Program-made: the position numbers and the translations under genes | From: a virus | DNA: 51,842 bases | IMG/VR virus record: IMGVR_UViG_3300035199_000592 | Coordinates: 1-51,842 of that record | Direction: 5' to 3' (one strand) | Shown here: piece by piece, positions 26,301 to 33,359 of the stretch | Numbering within the stretch: position 1 is the first letter of the stretch | How the letters are laid out: each line of letters starts with the position of its first letter | Notes under the pieces: model-generated | What the model saw: only the letters and a program-made list of their open reading frames with translations | What the model was told of the DNA's origin: nothing | The model's database searches: none

Positions 26301-26824
26301 CCTTATGCCGCGGAGGAGCTTTAGATAATATTGTCGATGATAGGTTCACAGGGCGCAAACACTTCTGGTCTACATGCGTTGTTGAACGCCCAAAGAGCCT
26401 TAAGAAATTTGCCGAAAACCTAGAACTCTACAACCCAGAGGGAGACTTTACGGAGGAAGAGATTATTCAATTCAAGACAGAGCTTACTGGTATCTTCCCC
26501 ATGAACTTGGTCATTAGTCCCGAGACGATCCAAAAGCTTCAGGACAAATTTGTTCCACCGATTTCAGAATATGACGCGTCACTGCAACTGTGCTGGTTCA
26601 TTCCCAGAAAGATCGTACCAAAAAAGACCAAGAACGGAAAGGATTATTGGATTGTTGAGGTCATTGACTCCAACAACGAACTAACTAGAATAAGGTGCTG
26701 GGGGGTGAAACCAGAGAAAGATCGCATCCACCTAAATCGCCCCTACATGGCGAACCTAAAATATGATCCCAATTGGGGATTCAGCACCTACGCTATCGGC
26801 AGAACATTTAGACAACTAGGATAA
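23393..26824 (+). CDS. dnaE: DNA polymerase III alpha subunit (family C, DnaE-type)
   Basis: A replicative polymerase of 1143 residues, the full length of bacterial DnaE (about 1160). The N-terminal PHP domain shows LHAHS (His14, His16), LTDHGN and GCEAYF. The palm carries GPGRGSAAGSLVAYALG, then PDIDYD near residue 468 (E. coli D401/D403). KFDLLGLSTL near residue 633 supplies the third Asp. Tail sections include IYRPGPL and FGFLIFQEQ, the fingers region FFSGYGFNKSHAVSYS, and a C-terminal OB-like domain. The start is GTG. Finding family C in a phage that also has family A is uncommon. A beta-clamp-binding motif was not obvious. Confidence 0.95.
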   Translation: MNRINSKIKFVGLHAHSVAGSIFDAIGYPQAHMDFAYENGGDALALTDHGNMNGLAYQVLHAKKMKEQGKEFKPIFGCEAYFTPSIAEWHDAYNQAMEDKKKARSIKKDEQSGATVEDEGDSKKIQGILKRRRHLVLLAQNQTGLNNLFKLVSESYKAENFYRYPRIDYALLKKYNEGIIASSACLGGVYAGNYWEHREEGDEAVLEAMRESTRQMVDIFGDRWYAEIQWNNIKEQHELNQYVIQVAKEFGVGLVTTADSHYPNPDAWKDRELYKRLGWLGKGRPSWAEEESQLPAGVEEIGYELYPKNGDQMWESYKQYSDEQGFEYDDDLVMQSIEETHRIAFDRIESFLPDNTVRLPEFVVPAGFTATQALVNFALEGLKGRGFHKNKEYTDRLRRELEVIDERGFSKYFLTMKSIVDVATDMMLAGPGRGSAAGSLVAYALGITQVDPIRHGLLFSRFLRSDATDYPDIDYDVSDSMALKEKLVDMWGADCVAPISNWNTLQLKSLIKDISKLYNIPFTEVNTVTSIMMREALPEAKKKHGIKSGIYAPTWEEVMEFSPSLRKYLAMHPAVKTHVEGLVGQVRSCSRHAGGVVIAEDLDKNMPLINSGGVRQAPWAEGQNVRHLEPMGFIKFDLLGLSTLKMMEGCIEHILRRHYNFENPTFADVLNYYNEHLHPDVIDMDNQEVYENIFHAGKWAGVFQFTESGAQKFCVRAKPRNIIDVSAITSIYRPGPLAANVHDEYVEAKESPHYIKYLNDDAHDITQETFGFLIFQEQIALLAHKLGGLTLDEGNMLRKVLTKKGTGKGSVKGRLHDKFIKGCAANKISRDEAQSLWDKFEFFSGYGFNKSHAVSYSIISFQCAWLWNYYPAEWMAAFLDKEPESRKEKAINIAKQYGFDIEPLDVNKSGTVWEISEDGKTLIQPLTSIKGLGMAAIEQVLNNRPFMNAEDLLFREGVSYSKLNKKALDALCRGGALDNIVDDRFTGRKHFWSTCVVERPKSLKKFAENLELYNPEGDFTEEEIIQFKTELTGIFPMNLVISPETIQKLQDKFVPPISEYDASLQLCWFIPRKIVPKKTKNGKDYWIVEVIDSNNELTRIRCWGVKPEKDRIHLNRPYMANLKYDPNWGFSTYAIGRTFRQLG

Positions 26825-26829
26825 AAAAC

Positions 26830-27435
26830 ATGAATGTTATAAAGTATTTTAGCCCACTCTTAAAAGAGCCAAAGATGATAGACGATTTACCCACTATCAT
26901 TAGAGTTACTAAGTTTGATGAGACCGCCGCGAAGGCGTTCTCGTCAGCAATAATGAAAGCGCAGAACACGGGTCAGCCAGTCATTCCCGTTATAATTGAC
27001 AGCTATGGCGGGCAGGTCTACAGCCTTATGTCGATGATATCAGACATAAAGCATTCCAAGATTCCGGTTGCCACCATCATTCAAGGCAAAGCAATGTCTT
27101 GTGGCGCTATACTATTTAGTTTTGGCAAAGAAGGGATGAGATATATGGATCCAGACGCCACAGTCATGATTCACGATGTAAGCTCCATGGAGCATGGAAA
27201 AGTAGAAGAGATAAAAGCCTCAGCAGAAGAAACAGAACGCCTCAATCAGAAAATATATTCGATGATGGCAGAAAACTGTGGGCAACACAAGGACTATTTT
27301 TTAGACATTGTGCACGAAAAGGGCCACGCCGACTGGTTTCTTGAGGGGGATGCTTGCAAAAAACACAATCTTGCGAACCACCTTCATGTTCCAGAGTTAA
27401 AGATTCGAGCCACTATCGATTTTGAATTTAAGTAG
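26830..27435 (+). CDS. ClpP-like serine protease with intact triad
   Basis: A 201-residue protein of ClpP size. The catalytic Ser90 lies in GKAMSCGA, His115 in TVMIHDVSS, and the Asp is best placed at 168 (HADWFL, aligned to ERDRFL of E. coli ClpP). The oxyanion-strand region IIDSYGGQVYSLMSM matches the ClpP substrate strand. There is no propeptide of note. A ClpP needs an unfoldase partner, and none is seen here, so it may use the host ClpX/ClpA or act alone on small substrates. It follows dnaE after 5 bases. A second ClpP-like gene at 32691 lacks the Asp. Confidence 0.85.
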   Translation: MNVIKYFSPLLKEPKMIDDLPTIIRVTKFDETAAKAFSSAIMKAQNTGQPVIPVIIDSYGGQVYSLMSMISDIKHSKIPVATIIQGKAMSCGAILFSFGKEGMRYMDPDATVMIHDVSSMEHGKVEEIKASAEETERLNQKIYSMMAENCGQHKDYFLDIVHEKGHADWFLEGDACKKHNLANHLHVPELKIRATIDFEFK

Positions 27436-27470
27436 GATGCCGAGCTACTTAAGGAGCGGGGTATGATACT

Positions 27471-28172
27471 GTGGCAGCATCTGACAAAATTAGGTGGAAG
27501 AGGATGGTTAACGAAATTAGGTTCCTCCATAGCGAAAAAGAACTTATCGAACAGATAAATACTGAAGCTGCCCCGGGATTTCAAGAGCATTATTTAAAAG
27601 TAGCTGCCCAGCACGGCTTAGATATCAAGGCTTTAAATAAAGAAAACGAAGAAAAAATCAAAGAGGCATATGGAGTAGAAGAGCCAAAAATTTCCTCGGG
27701 CGATTTTCCAGATATAGAGGACCCTCTCGCCGGCGCGCTAGCAGTATGCCCCCAGCCACCAGAAGAAAAGATCGAACACAGTGAGACCCAAGATGATATC
27801 GACATTCATGATTCATTCAATAAGCTGTTTCGTAGGCTAGCCATGAAGCTCCACCCAGATAAAATAACTGGTGCTGTCACCATCGAGCAGGGTATGGAGA
27901 ATTTGCGCCTTTTTCAAGAAGCCAAAGAGGCACTAGATAATAGAAAATACTTTATTCTTTTGGATTTGGCTGAGCGCTTTGGTATAACTCAGTCCAGAAA
28001 CTATAAACAGCAAATAAGATGGATGAAGAGAGAATCAAGCCGCATCGCCGATATTATTGCCCACCAGAAGGATACATATAATTATCTCTTTGCGCATTGC
28101 GAAACCGATGAACAAAAAGACACCATGGTCGAAAGATTTTTGTTCCAACTTTTTGGAATACACCTACAATAA
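27471..28172 (+). CDS. J-domain protein
   Basis: A 233-residue protein. Residues 118-165 form a J domain: FNKLFRRLAMKLHPDK with the HPD triplet that stimulates Hsp70 ATPase, then a helix LRLFQEAKEALDN. The N-terminal 110 residues are helical and acidic, with a Pro/Glu linker. Start is GTG 27471, but ATG 27504, preceded by GGAAGAGG, is also possible. A 33-codon frame opened by an ATG at 27462 sits closer to the AAGGAG and may couple translation. Phage J-proteins can redirect host DnaK. No phage Hsp70 is seen here. Confidence 0.75.
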   Translation: MAASDKIRWKRMVNEIRFLHSEKELIEQINTEAAPGFQEHYLKVAAQHGLDIKALNKENEEKIKEAYGVEEPKISSGDFPDIEDPLAGALAVCPQPPEEKIEHSETQDDIDIHDSFNKLFRRLAMKLHPDKITGAVTIEQGMENLRLFQEAKEALDNRKYFILLDLAERFGITQSRNYKQQIRWMKRESSRIADIIAHQKDTYNYLFAHCETDEQKDTMVERFLFQLFGIHLQ

Positions 28173-28176
28173 ACGC

Positions 28177-28205
28177 TTGACAAGAGAATGTTAGAGTGCT
28201 ATATT
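28177..28205 (+). promoter_or_regulatory. Extended -10 sigma70-like promoter
   Basis: TTGACA, 17-base spacer ending TGC, TATATT. The same TGCTATATTAT core recurs at 49122 and 50813. It should drive the small gene at 28234 and those downstream. Confidence 0.82.
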
Positions 28206-28233
28206 ATTAAAGTAAACAACAAAGGAGAGCCTA

Positions 28234-28488
28234 ATGGCCAACACAAACGACGAGAAGAAACAATATGTTAAGGAGTATATCCGCTCTTTGGCAGCAATTG
28301 AGGGATGTATCGAGCCCTATCAAGAACAAAAGCGCGAACTGCGTTCTGAGTTCCGAGAGAACGGCTGGCTCAACACGGACGAGATCCGAGCAGCAGTAAA
28401 AGCATATCGTCTTTTCAAGCACAAAATCAACATTGACGAGGTGGTTGACAATTTCCACGCTATTTCAGGAGAAGGAGAAGAGCAATGA
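28234..28488 (+). CDS. Small helical protein, faintly GapR-like
   Basis: An 84-residue charged helical protein with a strong AAGGAG ribosome site, first gene of a promoter-led unit and overlapping the methylase gene by ATGA. The pattern IEGCIEPYQEQKRELRSEFR, then an ENG turn, then IRAAVKAYRLFKHK echoes GapR/DUF2312 DNA-binding proteins (helix with E..K spacing, G turn, basic helix). The resemblance is weak and by eye. Similar small proteins occur in marine phages. DNA binding is plausible, not shown. Confidence 0.5.
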   Translation: MANTNDEKKQYVKEYIRSLAAIEGCIEPYQEQKRELRSEFRENGWLNTDEIRAAVKAYRLFKHKINIDEVVDNFHAISGEGEEQ

Positions 28489-28958
28489 ATAAAGCCACCC
28501 AATTAACTATGTTCTCGTCCAAGACAGGCGAGTGGTCGACACCGCAAGAATTTTTTAATAAGCTGGATTGGAGGTTTGGGCCATTCGATCTAGACCCGTG
28601 CGCATGCCCGACCAACGCTAAATGCGCAAACTTCTTTACAGAAGCAGAAGACGGATTAGCCAAAGATTGGGAGGGCTTCACAAGTTTTATTAATCCTCCG
28701 TATGGAAGAGGTATCGACAAGTGGATCCAAAAGGGATATGAAGAATCTAGAAAAGAGGAGACCAAGGTGGTGATGCTCATTCCAGCAAGAACAGATACAA
28801 AGTATTGGCACCAGTATGTTATGCATGCAGACGAGGTCTATTTCGTGAAAGGCCGACTTAAGTTTGGGGATTGTGAGAACAGCGCCCCCTTTCCATCGGC
28901 AATTATAGTTTTTGATGGAACCAACAGACAACAAATTTTTGGAACAATAAATCGATAA
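28485..28958 (+). CDS. Phage-type DNA N6-adenine methyltransferase (small Dam family)
   Basis: A 157-residue methylase of the compact phage family. It begins EWSTPQEFFNKLDWRFGPFD, then LDPCACPTNAKC. The catalytic NPPYGRG is near residue 69, followed by the WIQKGYEESRK helix and a closing strand PFPSAIIVFDG. This family lacks a separate target domain. It is unrelated in detail to the D12 methylase at 12446, so the phage makes two distinct adenine methylases, perhaps of different specificity or timing. Promoter and small helical protein directly precede it. Confidence 0.88.
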   Translation: MNKATQLTMFSSKTGEWSTPQEFFNKLDWRFGPFDLDPCACPTNAKCANFFTEAEDGLAKDWEGFTSFINPPYGRGIDKWIQKGYEESRKEETKVVMLIPARTDTKYWHQYVMHADEVYFVKGRLKFGDCENSAPFPSAIIVFDGTNRQQIFGTINR

Positions 28959-28973
28959 AAGGAGAACAATTTT

Positions 28974-29321
28974 ATGTCTAAGCAAGATCTGGTGAGTGCG
29001 GCGATGTTGCAGCTGCGCGCCAAAATACACGAGTCATACGCCATGTTGGAGGCGGCAGTAGATGCTGCCCCCACCGAATCCAGCGCCGAGACGATTGCAA
29101 CAGCGGCTGTGCGCCTAAGTCAGTGGGAGCATGCCGCAGCATCACTGCAGCGCCAAATCGAAAATCTGATACCCGCAGAAGAACCAACGACAGTAGAAGT
29201 AGAAGAGTTTGAAGATGAAGAAGCACCAGAACCACTAGTGGTAAATGAAGATAACTCGCCCACGTTCAAGCGCTCTCAAAAGTATCGGAACATCTCAACA
29301 CAGGAAAGCGATGAATCGTAA
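28974..29321 (+). CDS. Small helical protein, unknown
   Basis: A 115-residue protein with an AAAGGAGAAC ribosome site. Residues 1-65 are Ala-rich helix (LVSAAMLQLRAKIHESYAML), likely to oligomerise. Residues 66-115 are acidic then polar and probably disordered (VEVEEFEDEEAPEP). It overlaps the next gene by 11 bases. I do not recognise it. An acidic tail of this type could mimic DNA or contact a partner, but nothing more can be said. Confidence 0.5.
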   Translation: MSKQDLVSAAMLQLRAKIHESYAMLEAAVDAAPTESSAETIATAAVRLSQWEHAAASLQRQIENLIPAEEPTTVEVEEFEDEEAPEPLVVNEDNSPTFKRSQKYRNISTQESDES

Positions 29322-29589
29322 GCAGCGCCGGGCAATAGAGAAGGGGTCTTCCTCCGAGGCAACCGATCGGGTAGCTGAGAAGGTTGCCCAATTTAATAAG
29401 ATGCCCTCCCAGTGTAGTGCCTGTAATGCGCCTTTCGATAAGAAAGATCGGGACATGGTGAGTGATTGGAACGTTGTGGTCCGCCAAGAAGTAGTACGTC
29501 TATTTTGCCCCACGTGCATTAAGAAAACTCAGGAGGTATTGAATGAGAATAAATCGCTTATCGACGCATGCTCTTCAGAATCTGATTAA
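29311..29589 (+). CDS. Zinc-ribbon protein, conserved in phages
   Basis: A 92-residue protein with ATG 29311 preceded by AGGAAAG. It begins MNRKQRRAIEKGSS, a basic start I recall from small phage proteins. It has two CxxC pairs, CSACNAPFDKK near residue 38 and LFCPTCIKK near 71, enough for one zinc ribbon. It lies within a run of overlapping small genes and overlaps the thioredoxin gene by 47 bases. A nucleic-acid or RNA polymerase contact is possible. The function is unknown. Confidence 0.6.
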   Translation: MNRKQRRAIEKGSSSEATDRVAEKVAQFNKMPSQCSACNAPFDKKDRDMVSDWNVVVRQEVVRLFCPTCIKKTQEVLNENKSLIDACSSESD

Positions 29590-29917
29590 CGGCAACGTAA
29601 AAGAAAATCAAACTTGTGTATTAAAGTTTTACTCTAACGGGTGTCACATGTGTCACGCCCTGAGTCCTTATTTTAAAGATATAGCCGAAAGCGCAGAGCA
29701 CAAAGATCTACACTTTTTTGCGTTTAATGTCGATGACTACCCAGAAATAGAAAAGATGCTCAAATTTAAGGGGGTGCCAACTATATTTATAGTTCATACA
29801 CATATAGACAACAGGCTGCCCACCATGAGAATGATGCCAGATCCCAATGAACCTAGTGAAAAAACATGGTACAAGACCCGAGAGATTAGATCATTTATAA
29901 AGAAGGAGGCACTATGA
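29543..29917 (+). CDS. Thioredoxin-like protein
   Basis: A 124-residue protein with the active site CHMC at 34-37, preceded by VLKFYSNG, and the cis-Pro loop VPTIFIV near residue 75. These are the marks of a thioredoxin fold, with an extra C-terminal helix. It can donate electrons to the class II ribonucleotide reductase at 17570 through that enzyme's C-terminal Cys pair. The start has a perfect AGGAGG ribosome site and lies inside the zinc-ribbon gene. The CHMC centre is atypical (classical is CGPC). Confidence 0.8.
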   Translation: MRINRLSTHALQNLINGNVKENQTCVLKFYSNGCHMCHALSPYFKDIAESAEHKDLHFFAFNVDDYPEIEKMLKFKGVPTIFIVHTHIDNRLPTMRMMPDPNEPSEKTWYKTREIRSFIKKEAL

Positions 29918-30945
29918 GAATGACCCTATCCTATGATGATGTGCTATTGTGTCCTCAGTATTCTGATATCAAAACAAGATCCGAGATTGATATATCCGTG
30001 AGCTTGGGAAGGGGACTGTCTTTAGCTGTACCGATCCTAGCCTCTCCAATGGACACTATTTCTGAATTTGAAATGGCAAGTTCGTTGTCGTCAGTCGGAG
30101 GAGCCGCAGTAATTCATCGGTACAACACGATTGCACACCAAGCACAATTAGTGATGGCAGCAAAAGAGCTTCAGCCTGAAGGATTAACAGTGGGAGCGGC
30201 AGTCGGGATCAGCGGGGACTATTTGAATAGAGCTGCCGTACTCAATGCTCTCGCAGTCGACTTTATTTGTGTCGACGTCGCCCACGGTCATCACATCTCA
30301 ATGAAAGAGGCACTAACCGCACTCAGGTCTTTGCTGGGTGATCAGATACACATAATGGCAGGAAATGTCGCGACCCTTGCGGGCGTTAACGATTTGGCTG
30401 ATTGGGGAGCAGACTCCGTTAGGTGCAATATTGGAGGCGGCTCAATCTGTTCTACCCGCATACAGACCGGTCATGGTATGCCTGGCTTGCAGACAATTAT
30501 AGATTGCGCGCAGACAGATCGCGATGTGAAGATCATCGCGGATGGCGGAATAAGAAATTCAGGAGACATGGTAAAGGCATTCGCTGCCGGCGCCGACGTA
30601 GTAATGTGCGGCTCTCTTTTTGCCGGCACCGCTGAAACCCCGGGCGAGATAATGGAAGATCAAGCCGGCCACCGGTGGAAAATATATAGAGGAATGGCTA
30701 GCAAGGAAGCTCAAATTGACTGGAGAGGCAAGTACTCATCATTTGAAGGGGTGTCCTCCAGGGTACCATATCGAGGTAAAATTTCTGACATTGTAGAGGA
30801 TTTAAGCCGCGGCATTAAGTCAGGTTTTTCTTACTCCGGCGCCCGAAACCTCGCGGAGTTTCAAGCTAAGTCAAAATTCATAATGCAAACGCCTGCCGGA
30901 CAATCCGAAAGCTCAACCCACATCATGTCGAGAGAGTGGAAATGA
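29914..30945 (+). CDS. IMP dehydrogenase / GMP reductase family enzyme
   Basis: A TIM-barrel purine enzyme of 343 residues, with no CBS pair. It shows the N-terminal [11 protein letters not shown] and the substrate Cys179 in [20 protein letters not shown] has GPGSICTTR with GVG, and GMP reductase has a very similar loop with TGVG. The phosphate-binding [10 protein letters not shown] and MCGSLFAG follow, with the flap region SSRVPYRGK. The Thr/Gly after the Cys loop reads TGHG, so the reaction (IMP to XMP, or GMP to IMP) cannot be fixed from motifs. It should rebalance purine pools together with the ribonucleotide reductase. Confidence 0.85.
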   Translation: MRMTLSYDDVLLCPQYSDIKTRSEIDISVSLGRGLSLAVPILASPMDTISEFEMASSLSSVGGAAVIHRYNTIAHQAQLVMAAKELQPEGLTVGAAVGISGDYLNRAAVLNALAVDFICVDVAHGHHISMKEALTALRSLLGDQIHIMAGNVATLAGVNDLADWGADSVRCNIGGGSICSTRIQTGHGMPGLQTIIDCAQTDRDVKIIADGGIRNSGDMVKAFAAGADVVMCGSLFAGTAETPGEIMEDQAGHRWKIYRGMASKEAQIDWRGKYSSFEGVSSRVPYRGKISDIVEDLSRGIKSGFSYSGARNLAEFQAKSKFIMQTPAGQSESSTHIMSREWK

Positions 30946-31262
30946 CCGGATCATACGGAACGAACAACAAAAAGATAGTCTTTACAGATACAGATCATAG
31001 ACATGCCCAGCTTCTTGTTCGCCTCAATCACGATGGACTTAAACAGTCTCAATTTTTCCGAGCTATAATAACAGGATATATAAACTCCGATCCCCGCGTC
31101 CAAGATTATATTGATGAGGTCAGCACTCATTCGCAAAAGAAAAAACAGAAATCCAAAAAACTGCGAACGAAGGGCCGTACCAACTCTGAAGATCTAGGGT
31201 TGCAAGATTCTGAAATAGATAATATTTTTGATCTAATCGAAGAGGAGTACCCCGAGCTATGA
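30942..31262 (+). CDS. Small conserved phage protein, possibly ribbon-helix-helix
   Basis: A 106-residue protein. ATG 30942 overlaps the purine-enzyme stop as ATGA. Residues 10-50 (IVFTDTDHRHAQLLVRLNH, then GLKQSQFFRAIITGYIN) fit the strand-turn-helix-helix pattern of small DNA-binding RHH proteins. The middle is Lys-rich (KKKQKSKKLRTKGR) and the C-terminus acidic. I recall similar proteins in marine phages. The RHH reading is tentative. A translational or transcriptional regulator is one possibility. Confidence 0.5.
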   Translation: MTGSYGTNNKKIVFTDTDHRHAQLLVRLNHDGLKQSQFFRAIITGYINSDPRVQDYIDEVSTHSQKKKQKSKKLRTKGRTNSEDLGLQDSEIDNIFDLIEEEYPEL

Positions 31263-31510
31263 GAAGCTTCGACGGCTTGAAACCATGCAGTAGAGAGTGC
31301 ATATCCAAAAAAAAGAACTGCAGTCAAAAAGAGTGCCGAATGTTTATTGACTTTGAAGAAGAATATAACTGCACCCTCATCGCTATTTATGAAAATGGTT
31401 CGATGACCTTGCGCCAGATCGGAGACAGATTAGGAATCTCTTTTGCGAGAGTAAAGCAGATTGAGACGATAGCACTTGGCAAAATGAAAGGCAACTCTTT
31501 AATTTCTTAA
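31259..31510 (+). CDS. Sigma factor region 4-like DNA-binding protein
   Basis: An 83-residue protein. Residues 35-75 read as sigma70 region 4: LIAIYENGSMTLRQIGDRLG, then ISFARVKQIETIALGKMK, the helix-turn-helix that contacts -35 elements. Before it are four Cys (10, 14, 21, 26) that may bind a metal. It has no region 2 and so cannot be a whole sigma factor. It might act like T4-type co-activators that attach to RNA polymerase for middle or late promoters. It is placed just ahead of the late-looking block. Confidence 0.7.
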   Translation: MRSFDGLKPCSRECISKKKNCSQKECRMFIDFEEEYNCTLIAIYENGSMTLRQIGDRLGISFARVKQIETIALGKMKGNSLIS

Positions 31511-31539
31511 TGAATTTGAGACTATTGTGAATTTAACTA

Positions 31540-31547
31540 CTATTTAT
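31540..31547 (+). promoter_or_regulatory. CTATTTAT motif upstream of the acidic late protein
   Basis: One of several CTATTTA(T/G) motifs in otherwise rare gaps ahead of late-looking genes (also near 20993, 39350 and 45046). No TTGACA is seen at 17 bases. It might be part of a late promoter. Confidence 0.3.
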
Positions 31548-31583
31548 TGTGACGATTCCCATTTTTCAAGGAGAGAAAAACCC

Positions 31584-32213
31584 ATGTCCCGCAAAACACT
31601 TTTAACTGAAACTCAGATTCGCCAATTTATGAAGTTGGCTAACCTATCACACGTAAGCGATAATCGCTTGGCGGAGATGGGGTATGGAAATACTGATGAA
31701 AACATGGGACTTAGCGCCCTTGCCGGTGCCCGAGATGAAGACGCAGAGCTGGAAGCCGAGCTTGGCGCCACCGAAGACGAGCTGGGTGCCGAAGACGCGC
31801 TAGCTGATGAAGAGGGCGGCGAACTCGATGATCTTGAGGGTGACTTGGGAGCCGAAGAAGGCGGCGGAGAAATGGTGTCGGTAGATGATTTCATGAGTGC
31901 GCTCGAGAGCGCCCTTGAAGACGTGATGGGCGAGCCAACCACCGTGGACATGGACGCCGGCGAGGAAGAGGTTGAGGCTGATGTAGAGCTTCCCGGCGGT
32001 GATGAATTGGAGGTTGATGCCGAAGAGGAAATCGAAGAGCCTATGATGGAAGGCGGAGATGAAGAAGGTGGCAAGAAGCCTTATACCAACGAGGAGGAGA
32101 TTGTCGCTGAGGTCTCTCGTAGAGTCGCAGCACGCCTTTCAGACAAGTCTAAAAAAGATTCCATTGCCGACCAACTAGCCGAGCGAATTTTTAACCGCAT
32201 TACGGCAAAGTAA
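31584..32213 (+). CDS. Acidic late protein, possible head core/scaffold or packaged protein
   Basis: A 209-residue protein. ATG 31584 is preferred over an upstream start because AAGGAG lies just before it. The N-terminus reads MSRKTLLTETQIRQFMKLAN. LTE at 7-9 fits the L-x-E site cut by T4-type prohead protease. A long Asp/Glu/Gly stretch follows (about 40-165), then a helical basic C-terminus (VSRRVAARLSDKSKKDSIA). Similar proteins with this N-terminus occur in marine T4-related phages. The composition resembles T4 core and internal proteins. The function is inferred. Confidence 0.5.
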   Translation: MSRKTLLTETQIRQFMKLANLSHVSDNRLAEMGYGNTDENMGLSALAGARDEDAELEAELGATEDELGAEDALADEEGGELDDLEGDLGAEEGGGEMVSVDDFMSALESALEDVMGEPTTVDMDAGEEEVEADVELPGGDELEVDAEEEIEEPMMEGGDEEGGKKPYTNEEEIVAEVSRRVAARLSDKSKKDSIADQLAERIFNRITAK

Positions 32214-32214
32214 C

Positions 32215-32243
32215 TTGACAACAAATAGTTAACATATTATAAT
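32215..32243 (+). promoter_or_regulatory. Sigma70-like promoter, consensus boxes
   Basis: TTGACA, 17-base spacer, TATAAT. It begins one base after the acidic-protein stop and precedes the membrane protein and the second ClpP-like gene. Confidence 0.82.
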
Positions 32244-32268
32244 AGCCACTGAGACATAAAAATCTCAT

Positions 32269-32694
32269 GTGGCTATTTATTTAGAGAGGTGCATTCTGCA
32301 GATACTATTATATTTTTTGATATTCATATTTGGATATATAACATGTAAGACGTTTTATTTTATGAGAAGCGCAAACCTCAGTCTGCGCACTATTAGAATT
32401 TCTCATTTAATCTATCTGTCGGCAATGATGAAGTCCATCGAAAACTTAGCAACTTCCCGCGAACTGATGTTAGAATATTTATTAAAGACTGAAAAATCTT
32501 CCAATGCTATCACATCGTTTACCATAGCTTTCGATAAGAATGTTGATCACATAAAAGAAAATTCCATAAAAGTACTCATTGGTTCCCACCCGAGATTCTT
32601 TAAAGAATATGTAGATTTCGATGACTGGGAGTCATCAATGGTATACCTCGCGAAACATCAGAAAGCAGCACTTGAGTTTTGGAGAACACAATGA
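32269..32694 (+). CDS. Membrane-anchored small protein, unknown
   Basis: A 141-residue protein. The likely start is GTG 32269, 20-odd bases after the predicted transcription start, without a clear Shine-Dalgarno; a later start within the hydrophobic segment cannot be excluded. Residues 8-30 form one membrane span (ILQILLYFLIFIFGYIT). The remainder is a soluble helical domain. It overlaps the ClpP-like gene by ATGA, so the two are probably co-expressed. I do not recognise it. An adaptor that holds the protease at the membrane is imaginable but not shown. Confidence 0.5.
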   Translation: MAIYLERCILQILLYFLIFIFGYITCKTFYFMRSANLSLRTIRISHLIYLSAMMKSIENLATSRELMLEYLLKTEKSSNAITSFTIAFDKNVDHIKENSIKVLIGSHPRFFKEYVDFDDWESSMVYLAKHQKAALEFWRTQ

Positions 32695-33350
32695 TAAAAA
32701 AGATAAAAGACTTGATTGAATCAGCGATAGGAGAAGAAGGAGCCCCGCCTCCCAAGAAAACAATAGTATTAGATCCGGCAGAGGCGGCAGAATTGCTCGC
32801 TGCAATGCCGTCTGAGCCGGACATGAGAATAATCGGGCTCTTCACGGAGGTTTCCGAAGAAAAGAACGCCGAATTGATTCATGCTTTGTTGTACCTTAAC
32901 GAGCTTAATAAGTTGGAGGCGAAAGAATCACGAAAGCGCCCCATTGAGTTTTATGTTTCCACATATGGAGGATCAGCAGACGATATGTTTGGTATGTATG
33001 ATATGATGCGCCAGATCCGAGAAGAGACTGAGATTCACACGATCGGACTCGGCAAAGTGATGTCTGCTGGGGTGCTTATTTTAGCCTCGGGAACCAAGGG
33101 CAAGCGGAAGATCGGAAAGTATTGCAGAGTAATGATTCACTCAGTCATCGCGGGCAACCATGGCAGCTTGTCCAATCTTGTAAATGAGATGGAGGCAATC
33201 CAGAGGATACAAGAAGATTATATCGAAGCTTTAGTGGCCGAGACTGATATGACGAAAAAGGATATTAAAAATATGCTAGAACGTAAAGTTAACGTCTATT
33301 TATCTGCAGAAGAAGCCGTGGAATTAGGCATAGCTGACATAATTATTTGA
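32691..33350 (+). CDS. ClpP-like protein with catalytic Asp replaced by Asn
   Basis: A 219-residue ClpP relative. ATG 32691 is chosen because it overlaps the previous gene by ATGA and has GGAG upstream. Ser125 (GKVMSAGV) and His150 (RVMIHSV) are present, as is the glycine-rich strand YVSTYGGSADDM. At the Asp position the sequence reads VNVYLSAEEA, aligned to RDRFLSAPEA of E. coli ClpP. That gives Asn201. Listeria ClpP1 has the same Asp-to-Asn change and works in mixed rings with ClpP2. Here the partner could be the ClpP at 26830. A role as prohead protease is the alternative, given the late neighbours. Confidence 0.8.
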   Translation: MIKKIKDLIESAIGEEGAPPPKKTIVLDPAEAAELLAAMPSEPDMRIIGLFTEVSEEKNAELIHALLYLNELNKLEAKESRKRPIEFYVSTYGGSADDMFGMYDMMRQIREETEIHTIGLGKVMSAGVLILASGTKGKRKIGKYCRVMIHSVIAGNHGSLSNLVNEMEAIQRIQEDYIEALVAETDMTKKDIKNMLERKVNVYLSAEEAVELGIADIII

Positions 33351-33359
33351 GGTTTTTAC

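Noticed and set aside
17570-26824. Intein or intron in the ribonucleotide reductase or DnaE genes, common insertion hosts in phages
   Set aside because: Both proteins run through their active-site motifs at normal spacing and length without an insertion.
27462-27563. 33-codon frame beginning ATG just after AAGGAG, before the J-domain gene
   Set aside because: It overlaps the J-domain gene almost wholly and codes for low-complexity sequence. It may be a coupling leader, but there is no support for a protein.
31613-32074. Open frame on the - strand rich in Ser and Pro, 153 codons
   Set aside because: It is the complement of the Asp/Glu/Gly repeats of the acidic protein. It has no ribosome site, and every supported gene reads on the + strand.
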